Shown here: in pieces, positions 48,500 to 59,281 of the stretch
Position numbering within the stretch: position 1 is the stretch's first letter
Layout of the letters: every line of letters starts with the position of its first letter
NCBI RefSeq assembly: GCF_020283565.1
Contig: NC_060060.1
Span: forward strand, 71,471,257 to 71,535,256
Source: Trifolium pratense
Taxonomy: Eukaryota > Streptophyta > Magnoliopsida > Fabales > Fabaceae
DNA length: 64,000 bases
Direction of reading: 5' to 3'
Position numbers and translations under genes: made by a program
Notes under the pieces: model-generated
What the model saw: only the letters and a program-made list of their open reading frames with translations
What the model was told of the DNA's origin: nothing
Database searches by the model: none

Positions 48500-51400
48500 A
48501 TGGGATTTAAAATTAACATCAAAGAATTTGTTTTGTCTATTTTGATCTTCCTCATAATCCCAACTCTAATAGCCGCAGAATGTACGTGCGATGAAGAAGA
48601 TGAAGATAGAGACAAAAGCAAAGCCCTACGTTACAAAATAGCGGCTTTAGTATCGATACTAGTTGCAAGTGCAATTGGTGTTTGCATTCCACTTCTTGGA
48701 AAAGTGATACCCGCCTTAAGCCCCGAAAAAGATATATTTTTTGTCATCAAAGCCTTTGCTGCCGGTGTGATATTGTCCACCGGTTTCATTCATGTTCTTC
48801 CTGATGCTTTTGAGAATCTTACTTCTCCTTGTTTAAATGAACATCCTTGGGGTGATTTTCCGTTCACCGGTTTTGTAGCTATGTGCACTGCTATGGGGAC
48901 TCTTATGGTGGATACTTATGCTACTGCTTATTTTCAGAACCATTATACTAAAAAAGCACCAACACAAGTTGAGAGTCATGATCATGAGGCAACCTCAGAT
49001 GTGGAGCATGAAGGACATGTGCATGTTCATACTCATGCATCACATGGTCATGCACATGGTCCTGTTTCTTCGCATCCATCATCAGAACTTCTTCGTCATA
49101 GAGTTATATCACAGGTATTAATAATGTAAATTTAATTGTAAAAAAATGTTAATTTAATTTAATTATTATATATTGACGGTGTAAGATATTTTTACATGAT
49201 TGTATGTATGTATGTATAAAATTCTTTTTGAGTACCCATCATAATAGTAAACTCTAATAATATATTTAATTTTAATTTATAATCATATCATGCACAATAA
49301 TACATATAATTGATTGATAAATAATGTTGAAATTTTCAATTTGTATCAATTGCATGTGATGAAATATTGTTTTGATTTGATTATAGGTATTGGAGTTGGG
49401 AATTATTGTTCACTCAGTTATAATAGGAATTTCTGTGGGTGCTTCAGAGAGTCCTAAAACAATAAGACCACTTGTAGCTGCGTTGACTTTTCATCAGTTT
49501 TTTGAAGGCATGGGACTTGGAAGTTGTATAACCCAGGTATTTTGAGGGTATCTCAGCCATTCATTTTATTTTTACAATTGATTGTTCAAAACATTAAAAA
49601 AAATTAGATGATAATTAATGATCAAAACTGGTCAATCTACTGTGAAAATTGCACTACATACAGACGATCTTTCTCGTATAATATACATCCATAAACTATT
49701 GGAAAATGATTTAATTTTTATCAAGCTATATGTTTGTGAATGTACATGGGACCATGTGTCAATTGTTTGGTTGGTGTGAAACATGAAATGGAACTATTAG
49801 TCAGGAATAAGTTTCAAATATATGTACGGTTGGACTATAAAGATAAGATACTTTAATATAGTAGTAGTACTTAGGTACCGTTTGGCCTAGCTTTTTTTTG
49901 CAATAAAAGCTACTTTAAACTTAAAGTTAAAAAGAAGAACTTTAAAAATAAAGCTAAAGTTGTTTGGTCATTTTATTTTCTATTTTGTTTTAGAAGCTGT
50001 TTTTTCACAATAATTACTATAAATGAATCATTTAATTAAATTCTAAAAAATGAATACCAAGAAATATGATATTTTCTTTCTTAATAAGTGTTAAATTAAT
50101 TTTACAAATAATTATGTTAAATAAATGAAAATATTTTAAAAGAGTAATTATTTAAAGTTGTTTGCTTTAAAATGATTATTAACTATAATTATAAATGAAA
50201 AAATTAAAATAAAAACACAAATAGGAAAAATGATATGATGATGACTGATTTTTTTACTAATGATGATGACTGACGAGTAGTGTTTGTTTTAATATATAAG
50301 TAGATAAAACAACAACAAAACAATTACGCAGGCCGGATATATCATATGCATGTTAGAATTAGAAAATAAAATAAATATTTAAAATACCGATTGAATTGTC
50401 TCATGCGGGAATCGAAGGAGGTAACCACCGAAAAGCTAATTTCTGTTAGAAAAAGTTACATGGATTAACTTAATTGAAAGTACTTTATTGGCATATTTAA
50501 CACATATAAAATAAGTTGCTTTTTTTATTAAGTACTTTTAAAAAAACTGTTTGGCCCAACTTTTTTATTAAGGAGTAAAAAAGTTCAAAATAAGCTAGGC
50601 CAAACGGTACCTTATTTGACTTATATATGTTTATTTTTCATTAGATAACTTATTCGACGTCTCAAGCATTTTATGACCTTCTATTATATATGTTGAAAAG
50701 ATACCAAAACTCTTATTGTTTATTTAAAGATATGATCATGTTTTGGAACTTTGACTTTTTTTATTCTCTTTACCTTTTTTTTTTTTCCTGGCCATGCACC
50801 ATTTTTAGTATGCGTATATCTTAATTGGTGACACTTAGCCTGCCCAAGTGATTTTAAATTTGTGCACCACATCCAATTCCTATTTTATACCATAAGAGCC
50901 CGTTTAGTGCACAGGATAAGAGACAGGATAGGATAACTATATCATATTATGTCTCAATCCAGTGTTTGGTGACACAACAGGATATGATAAGTTAATCCTG
51001 AAGCTTATCCTATCTTGTTTCTCTAGTTAAAATCCTTATCCTGAATTTGAGCTGGGTTACCAGCAGGATAGGATAAGAAAAAAAAAATCGTTGATTTATT
51101 CTAAAAAATATATTTTAAAATAAAAAATTGAAAATTAATAAAATAATTTGATAGTAAATTAATAATAAAATAATTAATTTTTAAATATATATGTGATTTT
51201 CTCACAAGGGTAATTTTGTAATTTATATAATCTAAAAAATCAAAATTCTCCTAAAATTACAATATTTTAAATTAAAATAATTATTAAAAAATTGCAAAAT
51301 AAGAATATTAATTTAAATTTAATAACAACTTAAATATAATTCTTTTGCAATGGTAGTTTTATTATTTAAATATATCATATATTTATTTAGCTTATCTAAC

Positions 51401-52900
51401 ATGTATAATTGAGTTATTTATTTGATCATGATTCATATAAAAAACTTAATTTGTTTATTTTCTCATAATTTGTATTTAAAATTTAAAGTTATTTGATTAC
51501 TTTTTCTTTTTGTACAATTACTTATTTATATTTTTATTTATAAAATTCAAAGTATTACAATATAATTTTTAACAAATAACAATTGTTTTACGAGAGTAAT
51601 TTTGTCATTTAAATATGTTATGTATCTTATCATATTGGTATGAACAAATATATATTAAAAATATGATATAATAGTTATCATGTTTGTTATCCTGTGTGCA
51701 CCAAACACATGATAGGATAACTGAGGATAACTGTTATCCTGCTGATATCCTATCCTATCACTATCCTGTTGTATATCTTATCCTGTCACTATCTTATCCT
51801 GCGCACCAAACGGGCCCTAAGATCCATAGCCAGTTTCCATCCATTTCTTTTTTATTGATTAAAATTCATGAGTTCCACTAAATTGGAACTGAAAAAAGAT
51901 TCAACCAATTGAAAAAAGTACGTTAAACATGTCTTTGTAACATTTATTCTGTTTATAATAATGAAGAAGACGTCGTTGCATTACCATTATGTCATTCTCT
52001 TCAATATATTTTGTTTTTTACCCTCAGTATCCGGCTCACTAGACCGTTTAATCTGGTTCGGGAGGTCAGTTTTCAGCCCCCTCCTGATTGCAGTTGTGGG
52101 AATCGAATCATAAGCCTTCCTACCAAGTTCGGCATCAATCACCACTGGACCAATCTTTCTGACCAATTTTGCTTAAAACAAAGTCATTAAAGAAAAAACT
52201 ATGCATAGATACTTTAAAGAAAGGATCATGTTTTTTTTTGTTTTGACAATAAGAAAGAGTCATGTTAACATGAGCACATATTAAGGATTCTAAAAAAAGC
52301 CCTTTAAAAATAACTTTAGAGAAAAAGTTTATATTATTCATTTATATTATAAAATCATATAAACTGAATTAGTAAAAAAAAACTAATTCTTCCAAAACAT
52401 TAGGCAGAAATTACGTTGTGTCAACATATGCAGGCATCATATCATATAAAAAACAAAACTCATAATCTTAGAATTAAGTTATGTGTTTATTATATTTTAA
52501 AAGCTTTTGTATACCTTGTAATTCAATGTAAAGAAGAAAAGATTAACTTACATTGTTAGTTGATGACTTACCATAAGTGCAAACATCATTGCAGGCTAAT
52601 TTCAAGAGTCTATCAATTACAATCATGGGATTGTTCTTTGCTTTGACAACTCCGGTAGGAATTGGAATTGGTTTAGGGATCAGCAGTGTTTATGATGAGA
52701 ATAGTCCAACCGCTCTTATTGTTGAAGGAGTCTTCAATGCAGCTTCAGCTGGAATATTAATCTATATGGCACTTGTTGATCTTCTTGCAGCTGATTTTAT
52801 GAATCCAAGAATGCAAAAGAGTGGTAGGCTTAGATTAGGATGCAATCTATCTCTTTTACTAGGTGCTGGTTGTATGTCTCTTTTGGCCAAATGGGCTTAG
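48500..52900 (+). CDS. ZIP-family divalent metal transporter, tandem copy 1
   Basis: Exons 48500-49114, 49387-49536, 52595-52900; 356 residues. ZIP/IRT proteins move Zn2+, Fe2+ or similar ions into the cytosol. Seen: a signal-peptide-like N-terminus (to about A25), eight hydrophobic segments, and a His-rich loop between spans 3 and 4 ([15 protein letters not shown], 173-187). Span 4 carries the signature [12 protein letters not shown] (H214) and span 5 has HQFFEG (H241, E245), the metal-path residues. The C-terminus is short and extracellular (LLAKWA). Paralogue of the gene at 56,613, to which it is very similar, especially in exons 2 and 3. Intron 2 is about 3.06 kb because of two Harbinger-like insertions. 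The upstream ZDRE suggests induction by zinc shortage. Zn is the likelier main substrate, but Fe or Mn cannot be excluded. Confidence 0.97.
49874..50611. mobile_element. PIF/Harbinger-like (Tourist-type) MITE in ZIP intron 2
   Basis: Ends GGTACCGTTTGGCCTAGCTT and its inverse (AAGCTAGGCCAAACGGTACC). Target duplication TTA at 49,871-49,873 and 50,612-50,614. 738 bp without coding capacity. The terminal consensus and 3-bp target fit Tourist-type elements. Confidence 0.88.
50896..51817. mobile_element. Second PIF/Harbinger-like element in ZIP intron 2
   Basis: Ends GAGCCCGTTTAGTGCACAGG and, reverse-complemented, GGGCCCGTTTGGTGCGCAGG. Target duplication TAA at 50,893-50,895 and 51,818-51,820. 922 bp; subterminal GGATAAGA/TATCCT motifs repeat many times. 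No transposase frame. Confidence 0.88.
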
Positions 52901-54120
52901 GTGTTTGTGTATATATATTTTTTAGTTTTGATTTCTCATTTCCTTCCAAATTTTTCATTTAAAGTCGCTATTGATTTTATGTGAGACCTACTTGCTTGAT
53001 AATTTGAGAGTATGTATCCAACAACTAACGAGAACAAGTTATATAAGCAGATTTGTACGTGGTATCCACAACTAACTTGCTAAAATGGAAATTAATACCA
53101 TACATTCTTACGGTGTGGCATGACAATTTTGTCAGGTTTTAAGAAAGTTTTTCAAAATTTTATTAATTCTTTTATTAGAATAATTTCAATAAACGAATTT
53201 TGATTAAACCATTAATCACAAATTAAATAAAATGAATTTTAGGATTACCTCTTGTAACATGCTTTAATTTAAAAAACGATTCCATCGATCAACAGCGAAG
53301 CAGGTGTAGCAATGTCTCTATTCCACACGAACAGAGTTTATCCGATAATCGGTGCTACCCAAATTTAAATGGAGCTTTAGAAAGAATAAGATTTGGAGAG
53401 CGGCTAGGGTTTCTAAATTTTGTCCTAACTAAATAATTCATAATTTAGCGCCCTAATGAGTCTTATTTATAAACTCATTGGCACACAACATATCTTATGG
53501 TGCACTGCCCGCACATTTCACTTACCTATGGTGTACAATGTGTTCTAGATCGGCTAAAAGCCCAACATATGAGAAGGTCCATCAAAATGAGATAAGAAGC
53601 ATGTGGCAGAATGACCACGACGAACATACAAACGAGCACGGACTAAAGGTGAAGAGCCTAAACCGTCCTCATGTGCTCGTATGAAAGGACAATACAAGTG
53701 TTATTAGTGGTAGATCCACTCTACATGAAGGACCCCACAGTACTGTAAACCTTAATATTCTCCCATATATACATATGCTCATATATCAATCCCTAAGTAT
53801 GACATTATGCGCCTCCATTTACACTCTTTAAACCTCTTTCATATACTGACTTGAGCGTCAGAGTGCTAACATGACTACAGGTACCCTTCCCCCCAACACA
53901 CAAAAGCCGGAATAGTCAAGCTCATCACCATCATCAACACTCTACCACTAGCTGAGACATCGTTGTTCAGAAGTCGATGCTGCCAGCTCAAATCATTTCT
54001 AAACGCCTAGTTCACTACTGTATACTATTACCTGTTTGTAAAATTAGTGCTTTAATTACATAGAGCTTTATAGGACCAAACAGGGAAACTACATTTATGA
54101 AGCTTTATATTCTTTATATT
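52901..54120. other. 3' UTR of ZIP copy 1 and inter-paralogue spacer, possible gypsy LTR fragment
   Basis: After a short 3' UTR, the segment 53,680-54,010 includes CTGACTTGAGCGTCAGAGTG followed by a C-rich tract, a phrase common in plant Ty3/gypsy LTRs. No ends or coding sequence were found, so this is a weak assignment. The remainder has no recognised feature. Confidence 0.35.
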
Positions 54121-54123
54121 AGG

Positions 54124-54258
54124 CGTGTCCGTGTCGGACACGGTGTCAGACACCGACTTTTATGATAACACTACATTATGTTATTTTTAAAATTATTATC
54201 GTTGTCGACGTGTCAGTGTCGGTGTAGTGTCAGATGTCCGTATATGTGTCAGTGCTTC
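54124..54258. repeat. GTGTCCGTGTC-rich inverted-repeat fragment
   Basis: The left part (CGTGTCCGTGTCGGACACGG) is itself palindromic. The right part (GACGTGTCAGTGTCGGTG) carries the related motif. It resembles a common plant MITE end, but boundaries are unclear. Confidence 0.45.
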
Positions 54259-54372
54259 ATATAACATTTATTTATTTACTAAACCAAAGAAATATACTGA
54301 TGAAAGATATCTGAAGCACAAGGTGAGCTAAACATACAAACTATAATTATAAATCACAAAGTAAAAATTAAA

Positions 54373-54740
54373 CCATAGCTAAAGCATAACCAGAAAAAGC
54401 TAACACCAAACCAACACAAAATTTACTATAAAAATGAAAAAACATAGCATTCAACACACCGTAATGTGTACCAACATTACACCATCAATACAACACTTTT
54501 ACCATAGCTAAAGCATAATAAAAAATAAGCTATCACCAAACCAACACAAAATCTACTATCAAAATGAAAAAACATAGCATTCAAACACACTATAAAGTGT
54601 ACCAACATTACACCATCAATAAACACTTTTACCATAGCTAAAGCATAAAAAAAAAAAAAAAAAAACACAAAACCAACACAAAATCTACTATCAAAATGAA
54701 AAAACATAGCATTCAAACACACTGTAAAGTGTACCAACAT
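54373..54740. repeat. 129-bp tandem repeat, about 2.9 copies
   Basis: Copies start at 54,373, 54,502 and 54,632 with CCATAGCTAAAGCATAA and contain AAACATAGCATTCAA and GTGTACCAACAT. The third copy has an expanded A-run. It gives a false repetitive frame on the - strand. Confidence 0.92.
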
Positions 54741-55520
54741 AGGGACTATTCTTGACAATATAACAAAATGTAGGGACTAAAAATATATTTAACCCTATTT
54801 TTAATAGAGTAAAATTACAATGAAATATATAAAATTTAGAATATTATTAAAACTAATAAGGACAAATTAGTAAACTTGGTGATAATCAATTTTATTATAT
54901 TAGAAGGAGACAACATTTTGTCACTCAATTTTACTATATTTTTATTTAATTTTATATGAAAAATAAAATATAAAAGTAATGTATTGATAAATATTAAAAA
55001 AATTACGGGATAAATGTTTGTGGTTGATACCTATGTTACGGGACAAGTGTTGATTTAATAATTTTTCGGGAAAGAACTCAATAGTGTCACTTATATTTTA
55101 ATTTTAACAATATTTTTTAACAAATTATTATAATTTTAATGATAAATCCGTGTCATTTATTTTGGGATAGAGAGAGTATTTAATTTGGTGAGATATTTAC
55201 ACTATATAAATAGATATAATAAATTTGTTTTATGAAAAAAAAATGGCAAGTAATTTGTTGAGAAAAATAGAGAAATCCTAGTTTCCTCCTCTTCGAGTCA
55301 AAATCCTCTCCTTTTTTTTTTTTTTTTGACGCAATCCTCTCCATTTTTATAATTACTAAAAATTTTAAAAATATAATTGAAATAATGTGATACTTTGTGT
55401 GTCATATTATTTAATATGTATATATTCTAAATTTTTTCAAAATTATAGTAATTGGTAGAATAAATAGAGAGAATTTTGTTAAAAAAAAAATAGAGAGAAT
55501 TTTGACTCTCCTCTTTACAT
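54741..55520. other. Intergenic, nothing recognised
   Basis: AT-rich spacer between the ZIP paralogues. TAGAGAGAATTTTG occurs twice near 55,462-55,502. No exons. Confidence 0.45.
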
Positions 55521-56217
55521 CGAGTCCAGGCTCCCTCCATTTAATGTATCATCCATTTAGACAATTAATTGTATGGTTGTGTGACATGTGTAAAACAACA
55601 ATCTAATGGCTGAGATCACAACAATACACGCCTTTCTTGTTCTCTTTCTTCTTACCCATCATAACAACAGTAGCCTTCAGTTTTCAATCGCCGCCGCCGC
55701 TGGCCACTTCATCTTCTTCATCTCATCACTCCTTCTTTCTCTTTGCAACATTTTTTGCAATATGATTTGTGATGTTGTTTTTGAAAAAAAATTCAAAAGA
55801 TTGAAAATTGAAACAGAACTAATAGCATCCATTTTGTTGCAAAATTGTGAATAATAGAAATTGCTAATGTTCCTTTGTGAATCGCTTTCGACAAATCATT
55901 TACTTTCTAACGGCGGCGAAGAATGTGTGTGGTAGATTGGTTCGACCGGCAAGATAGCTGCAACGACGGCGGTTACCGGAGGAACAAGGAAGAGGCAACA
56001 ACGATGAAAGATGTAAACGACGCTGGTTTAAGCCGGAGATGGCAGAGGCGGCGACGTTGAGAAGAAGATGGAAGAGGCAACAATGCAGTGAGGAGAAACT
56101 AAATGGTTTTGTTGTGATCTCAGCCATTAGATTGTTTTTTTAACGGATGTCACATCCATACAATTAATCGGGTAAACGAAGGATATATTATATACATTAA
56201 ATGGAGCGAACTCAACT
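55521..56217. mobile_element. Long-TIR foldback element, Mutator-like, with small internal frames
   Basis: The left arm runs CGAGTCCAGGCTCCC...CCATTTAATGTAT to the phrase CTAATGGCTGAGATCACAAC. The right arm mirrors it (GTTGTGATCTCAGCCATTAG...ATACATTAAATGG). The flanks YCTTTACAT (55,512-55,520 and 56,218-56,226) match at 8 of 9 positions, a Mutator-like target. Both arms begin a frame MAEITT reading inward: one of 82 codons (+, 55,606-55,854), one of 75 codons (-, 55,900-56,127). The two interiors are unrelated and I recognise neither; the second, G+C-richer one may be captured host sequence. Confidence 0.7.
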
Positions 56218-56333
56218 CCTTTACATTGCTCTCCCTCACATGCGGGACCACTAGCATCCCATCCCTTCCTTCACGCGCTAGTCATCTATTTTTAGTTTTT
56301 AAAAAATTTATTATTTTATTTTTATGAACAGAT

Positions 56334-56343
56334 ATGTCGCCAT
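56334..56343 (+). promoter_or_regulatory. Degenerate second ZDRE, ZIP copy 2
   Basis: ATGTCGCCAT, one mismatch from RTGTCGACAY, aligned by flanking sequence (ATAAGTTTC, TAGTTGACTTTC) with GTTTCGACAT in the other promoter. Confidence 0.5.
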
Positions 56344-56427
56344 TTTGAAATAAGTTTCTACACAATTACATGAGTAGTTGACTTTCAATATTTCAACACT
56401 TGAAAACTTTACTAATTACTTCAATTT

Positions 56428-56437
56428 ATGTCGACAT
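56428..56437 (+). promoter_or_regulatory. Zinc-deficiency response element, ZIP copy 2
   Basis: ATGTCGACAT, perfect match to RTGTCGACAY, 176 bp before the start codon. It is in the same promoter context as the element at 48,174-48,183. Confidence 0.87.
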
Positions 56438-56612
56438 TCTAATTACATTCTTATTAAACAACATGAACTCATCATACATTATGTTGCCGCCATTACGTAG
56501 GTATCTACAACTAACTCACGTAACCCTAGAAAACATATTCACATAACCATATTTCATTTGTTCACTATACACATACACACTCTCTTCGTCGATCTAATCT
56601 AACCATATTCAA

Positions 56613-58497
56613 ATGGGGTTCAAAAAAAGTATTAATCAATTTGTTTTTACTATTTTGATCCTATTAATAATTCCGACTCTAATCGCCGCTGAATGCACAT
56701 GTGATAAGGAAGATGAAGATAGAAACAAAGCCAAAGCTCTATTTTACAAAATAGCTGCTTTGATATCGATACTAATTGCAAGTGCAATTGGTGTTTTCAT
56801 CCCACTTCTTGGTAAAGTGATACCGGCATTAAGCCCTGAAAAAAATATATTCTTTGTCATCAAAGCCTTTGCGGCCGGGGTGATATTATCCACCGGTTTC
56901 ATTCATGTTCTACCTGATGCTTTTGAGAATCTTACTTCTCCTTGTTTAAATGAACATCCTTGGGGTGATTTTCCGTTCACCGGTTTTGTGGCTATGTGTA
57001 CCGCTATGGGGACTCTTATGGTTGAAACTTATGCCACTGCTTATTTTCAGAATCAATATTCTAAAAAGGCTCCGGCACAGGGTGAGAGTCATGTGGCGGT
57101 CTCGGACGTGGAAAAGGAAGCCGGAGAGCATCATGGACATGTGAATGTTCATACTCATGCATCACATGGTCATGCACATGGCCGCGTTTCTTTGGATCAG
57201 AACTCGGATCAGTCGTTAGAACTTCTTCGTCATAGGGTTATATCAGAGGTACTAGTTATAATAATATATTCAATTTTTATTATAATATATGTAAAATAAT
57301 ATATATCCGTTTCCCTTGATTGATAAATATGTACTTCTTAGCTTGCATTGTGATGAATTGTTTTAATTTGATTATAGGTGTTGGAGTTGGGAATTATTGT
57401 TCACTCTATTATAATAGGAATTTCTTTAGGTGCTTGTGAGACTCCAAAAACCATAAGGCCACTAGTAGCTGCATTGACTTTTCATCAATTTTTTGAAGGC
57501 ATGGGACTTGGAAGTTGTATAACTCAGGTAATGTACATAACTTTATTGTATATATTGCTATATATCATTCAAATTATGGAAACTGATTTAATTCGTAGCA
57601 AAGCCATTGGTTGGTGTAAAACATAAAGCTATGAGTTAATTAATTAGGATAAGATTAAGACATTTCAATCGTTGGTTTCTTGAAGTTAAATTTTAAGTAT
57701 GTGAACTTTTTATCAAAATTGGATTGATCATTGCGATTGCGGATGCAGTAGCGGTCATTGCCATTGTGGTCATTCTGGTTGTTGCAATGCCCAATATAAT
57801 GCGGCTATTGCGGCGTGTGAAATCATTTTAAAACTTTCACAAACAATATAAAAGGACACTCTTATGTCACTGCACTATTTAAACATCATTGTAGAGTCTC
57901 AACTTATTTTGTATATTTCACGGTTGAAAGATTGTTAAATTATAATATTTTTCATTAATTTTGACTCAAATATGGCCAAAATTGTCTGATATCCTTATAC
58001 AGTTACTACTTATTTGTTTGTTATAAAATATATCCTATTTTGGATGAAACATGAACTTTTCTAATTGAACTTATAGAAATTAATCAAGAAAACAATATAT
58101 TAAAACTGAACTACAAAAATATTTTTGATACATGAGAAACTCAATAATCACTCTTTTACATGTTGACTTATTGGAAGTGGAATCATTGCAGGCTAATTTC
58201 AAGAATCTATCAATTACACTAAGGGGATTATTCTTTGCTTTGACAACTCCAGCTGGGATTGGAATTGGTATAGCGATCAGTAGTGTCTATGATGAGAACA
58301 GTTCAACTGCCCTTATTGTTGAAGGAATCTTCAATGCAGCTTCAGCTGGGATCTTAATCTATATGGCACTTGTTGATCTTCTTGCAGCTGATTTTATGAA
58401 TCCAAGAATGCAAAAGAGTGGTAGACTTAGATTAGGATGCAATCTATCTCTTCTACTAGGAGCTGGTTGTATGTCTCTTTTGGCCAAATGGGCTTAG
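56613..58497 (+). CDS. ZIP-family divalent metal transporter, tandem copy 2
   Basis: Exons 56613-57248, 57378-57527, 58192-58497; 363 residues. Same architecture as copy 1: signal-peptide-like start, [11 protein letters not shown] extracellular N-terminal segment, His-rich loop ([18 protein letters not shown], about 173-190), span-4 signature [12 protein letters not shown] (H221), span-5 HQFFEG (H248, E252), and LLAKWA end. It has seven more residues than copy 1, all in or around the variable loop. Intron positions and phases are identical to copy 1, and intron 2 is only 664 bp. It is a direct tandem duplicate in the same orientation. Role as for copy 1; similar to IRT/ZIP transporters such as those expressed in legume roots and nodules, but the exact orthologue is not certain. 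Confidence 0.97.
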
Positions 58498-58972
58498 AAG
58501 CTTTTTTTTTTTTTTAGTTTAGTTAGTTTTTCTTTTAGTTTCAAATTGTTCATTTAAAGATGTTGATGATTTTCTTTTATTATATAGTTATAAATTAAAG
58601 AGTTTGTTTGAAGTTGTTGCTGTCATTGATTTATTATCTGTGTTTCATCATTCTTAAAGATTTGATTCTGTATAATATGCAGTGTGTCAATTAACTTATA
58701 TTCACTTGTCGAAGAAAATAAAGAAAAGGGATATCTCTAAATTATGTTTCATGTCAAACATGATTATGGTTCAAGTTCAAGTGATAATGAAAAAGTCTAC
58801 ATAAATGAAAAAACTTTTATATTGCATTCTTATTTTACAATTCAACCAAATTCTCACTCGCTCTTTGCACTTACTTATCTTTATTATTTTCATTTTTTCA
58901 CTCTCTAATGGCGCCAAATAATCCAACTCCATATGCCGAAGTGGCAAATGGAGTACCTCCCAACGATAGATG
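58498..58972. other. 3' UTR of ZIP copy 2 and short spacer
   Basis: The 3' UTR probably covers the first 150-200 bases. At 58,908 a 38-codon open frame starts MAPNNPTPYAEVANGVPP and runs into the inverted MTP1 arm; I do not recognise it. Confidence 0.4.
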
Positions 58973-59076
58973 TCCAAATGTGCAGCTCATGAAGAGCTAC
59001 CCCTTCTTCCATTTCAAATAACCCCTTTCAAGTTGAGTAGCATTGATGTCGCGAGGCATGCTTTCCATCAGAACCA
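58973..59076 (-). pseudogene. MTP1-type zinc exporter fragment, inverted copy
   Basis: Read on the - strand it encodes VLMESMPRDINATQLERG followed by degraded sequence and a stop, then a frame-shifted match to the VHELHIW block. This is part of the cytosolic C-terminal domain of cation diffusion facilitators of the MTP1/ZAT group, which load zinc into the vacuole. No splice context or start is present. It forms the left arm of an inverted repeat with 59,101-59,204. Confidence 0.75.
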
Positions 59077-59204
59077 TCAATATGCTGCGAAACATTTTGG
59101 AAGTTCTGATGAAAAGCTTGCCTCGTGAGATCGATGCTACTCAGCTTGAAATGGGGATATTGTAAATGGAAGAAGTAGTAGCTGTTCATGAGCTGCACAT
59201 TTGG
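58973..59204. repeat. Inverted repeat of MTP1-derived sequence
   Basis: Arms 58,973-59,076 and 59,101-59,204 are about 85% identical by eye (roughly 14 differences) with a 24-bp spacer. A transcript crossing it in either direction could fold into a ~100-bp hairpin. Confidence 0.85.
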
Positions 59205-59281
59205 GCCATCACAGTTGGAAAGATTTTGCTATCATGTCATGTTAAAATCAACCGCCATGCCGACACTGACATGGTATTGGC
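59101..59281 (+). pseudogene. MTP1-type zinc exporter fragment, direct copy
   Basis: The + strand encodes VLMKSLPREIDATQLEMG, an in-frame stop, then [19 protein letters not shown] and ILLSCHVKI, the characteristic C-terminal domain of plant MTP1 zinc/proton antiporters. Membrane spans and the His loop of MTP1 are absent. After about 59,281 the similarity ends. A 233-bp open frame from 59,166 exists but is only this fragment plus unrelated sequence. Confidence 0.82.

Noticed and set aside
54477..54758. 93-codon repetitive frame on the - strand
   Set aside because: Direct product of the 129-bp tandem repeat; no start context or homology.
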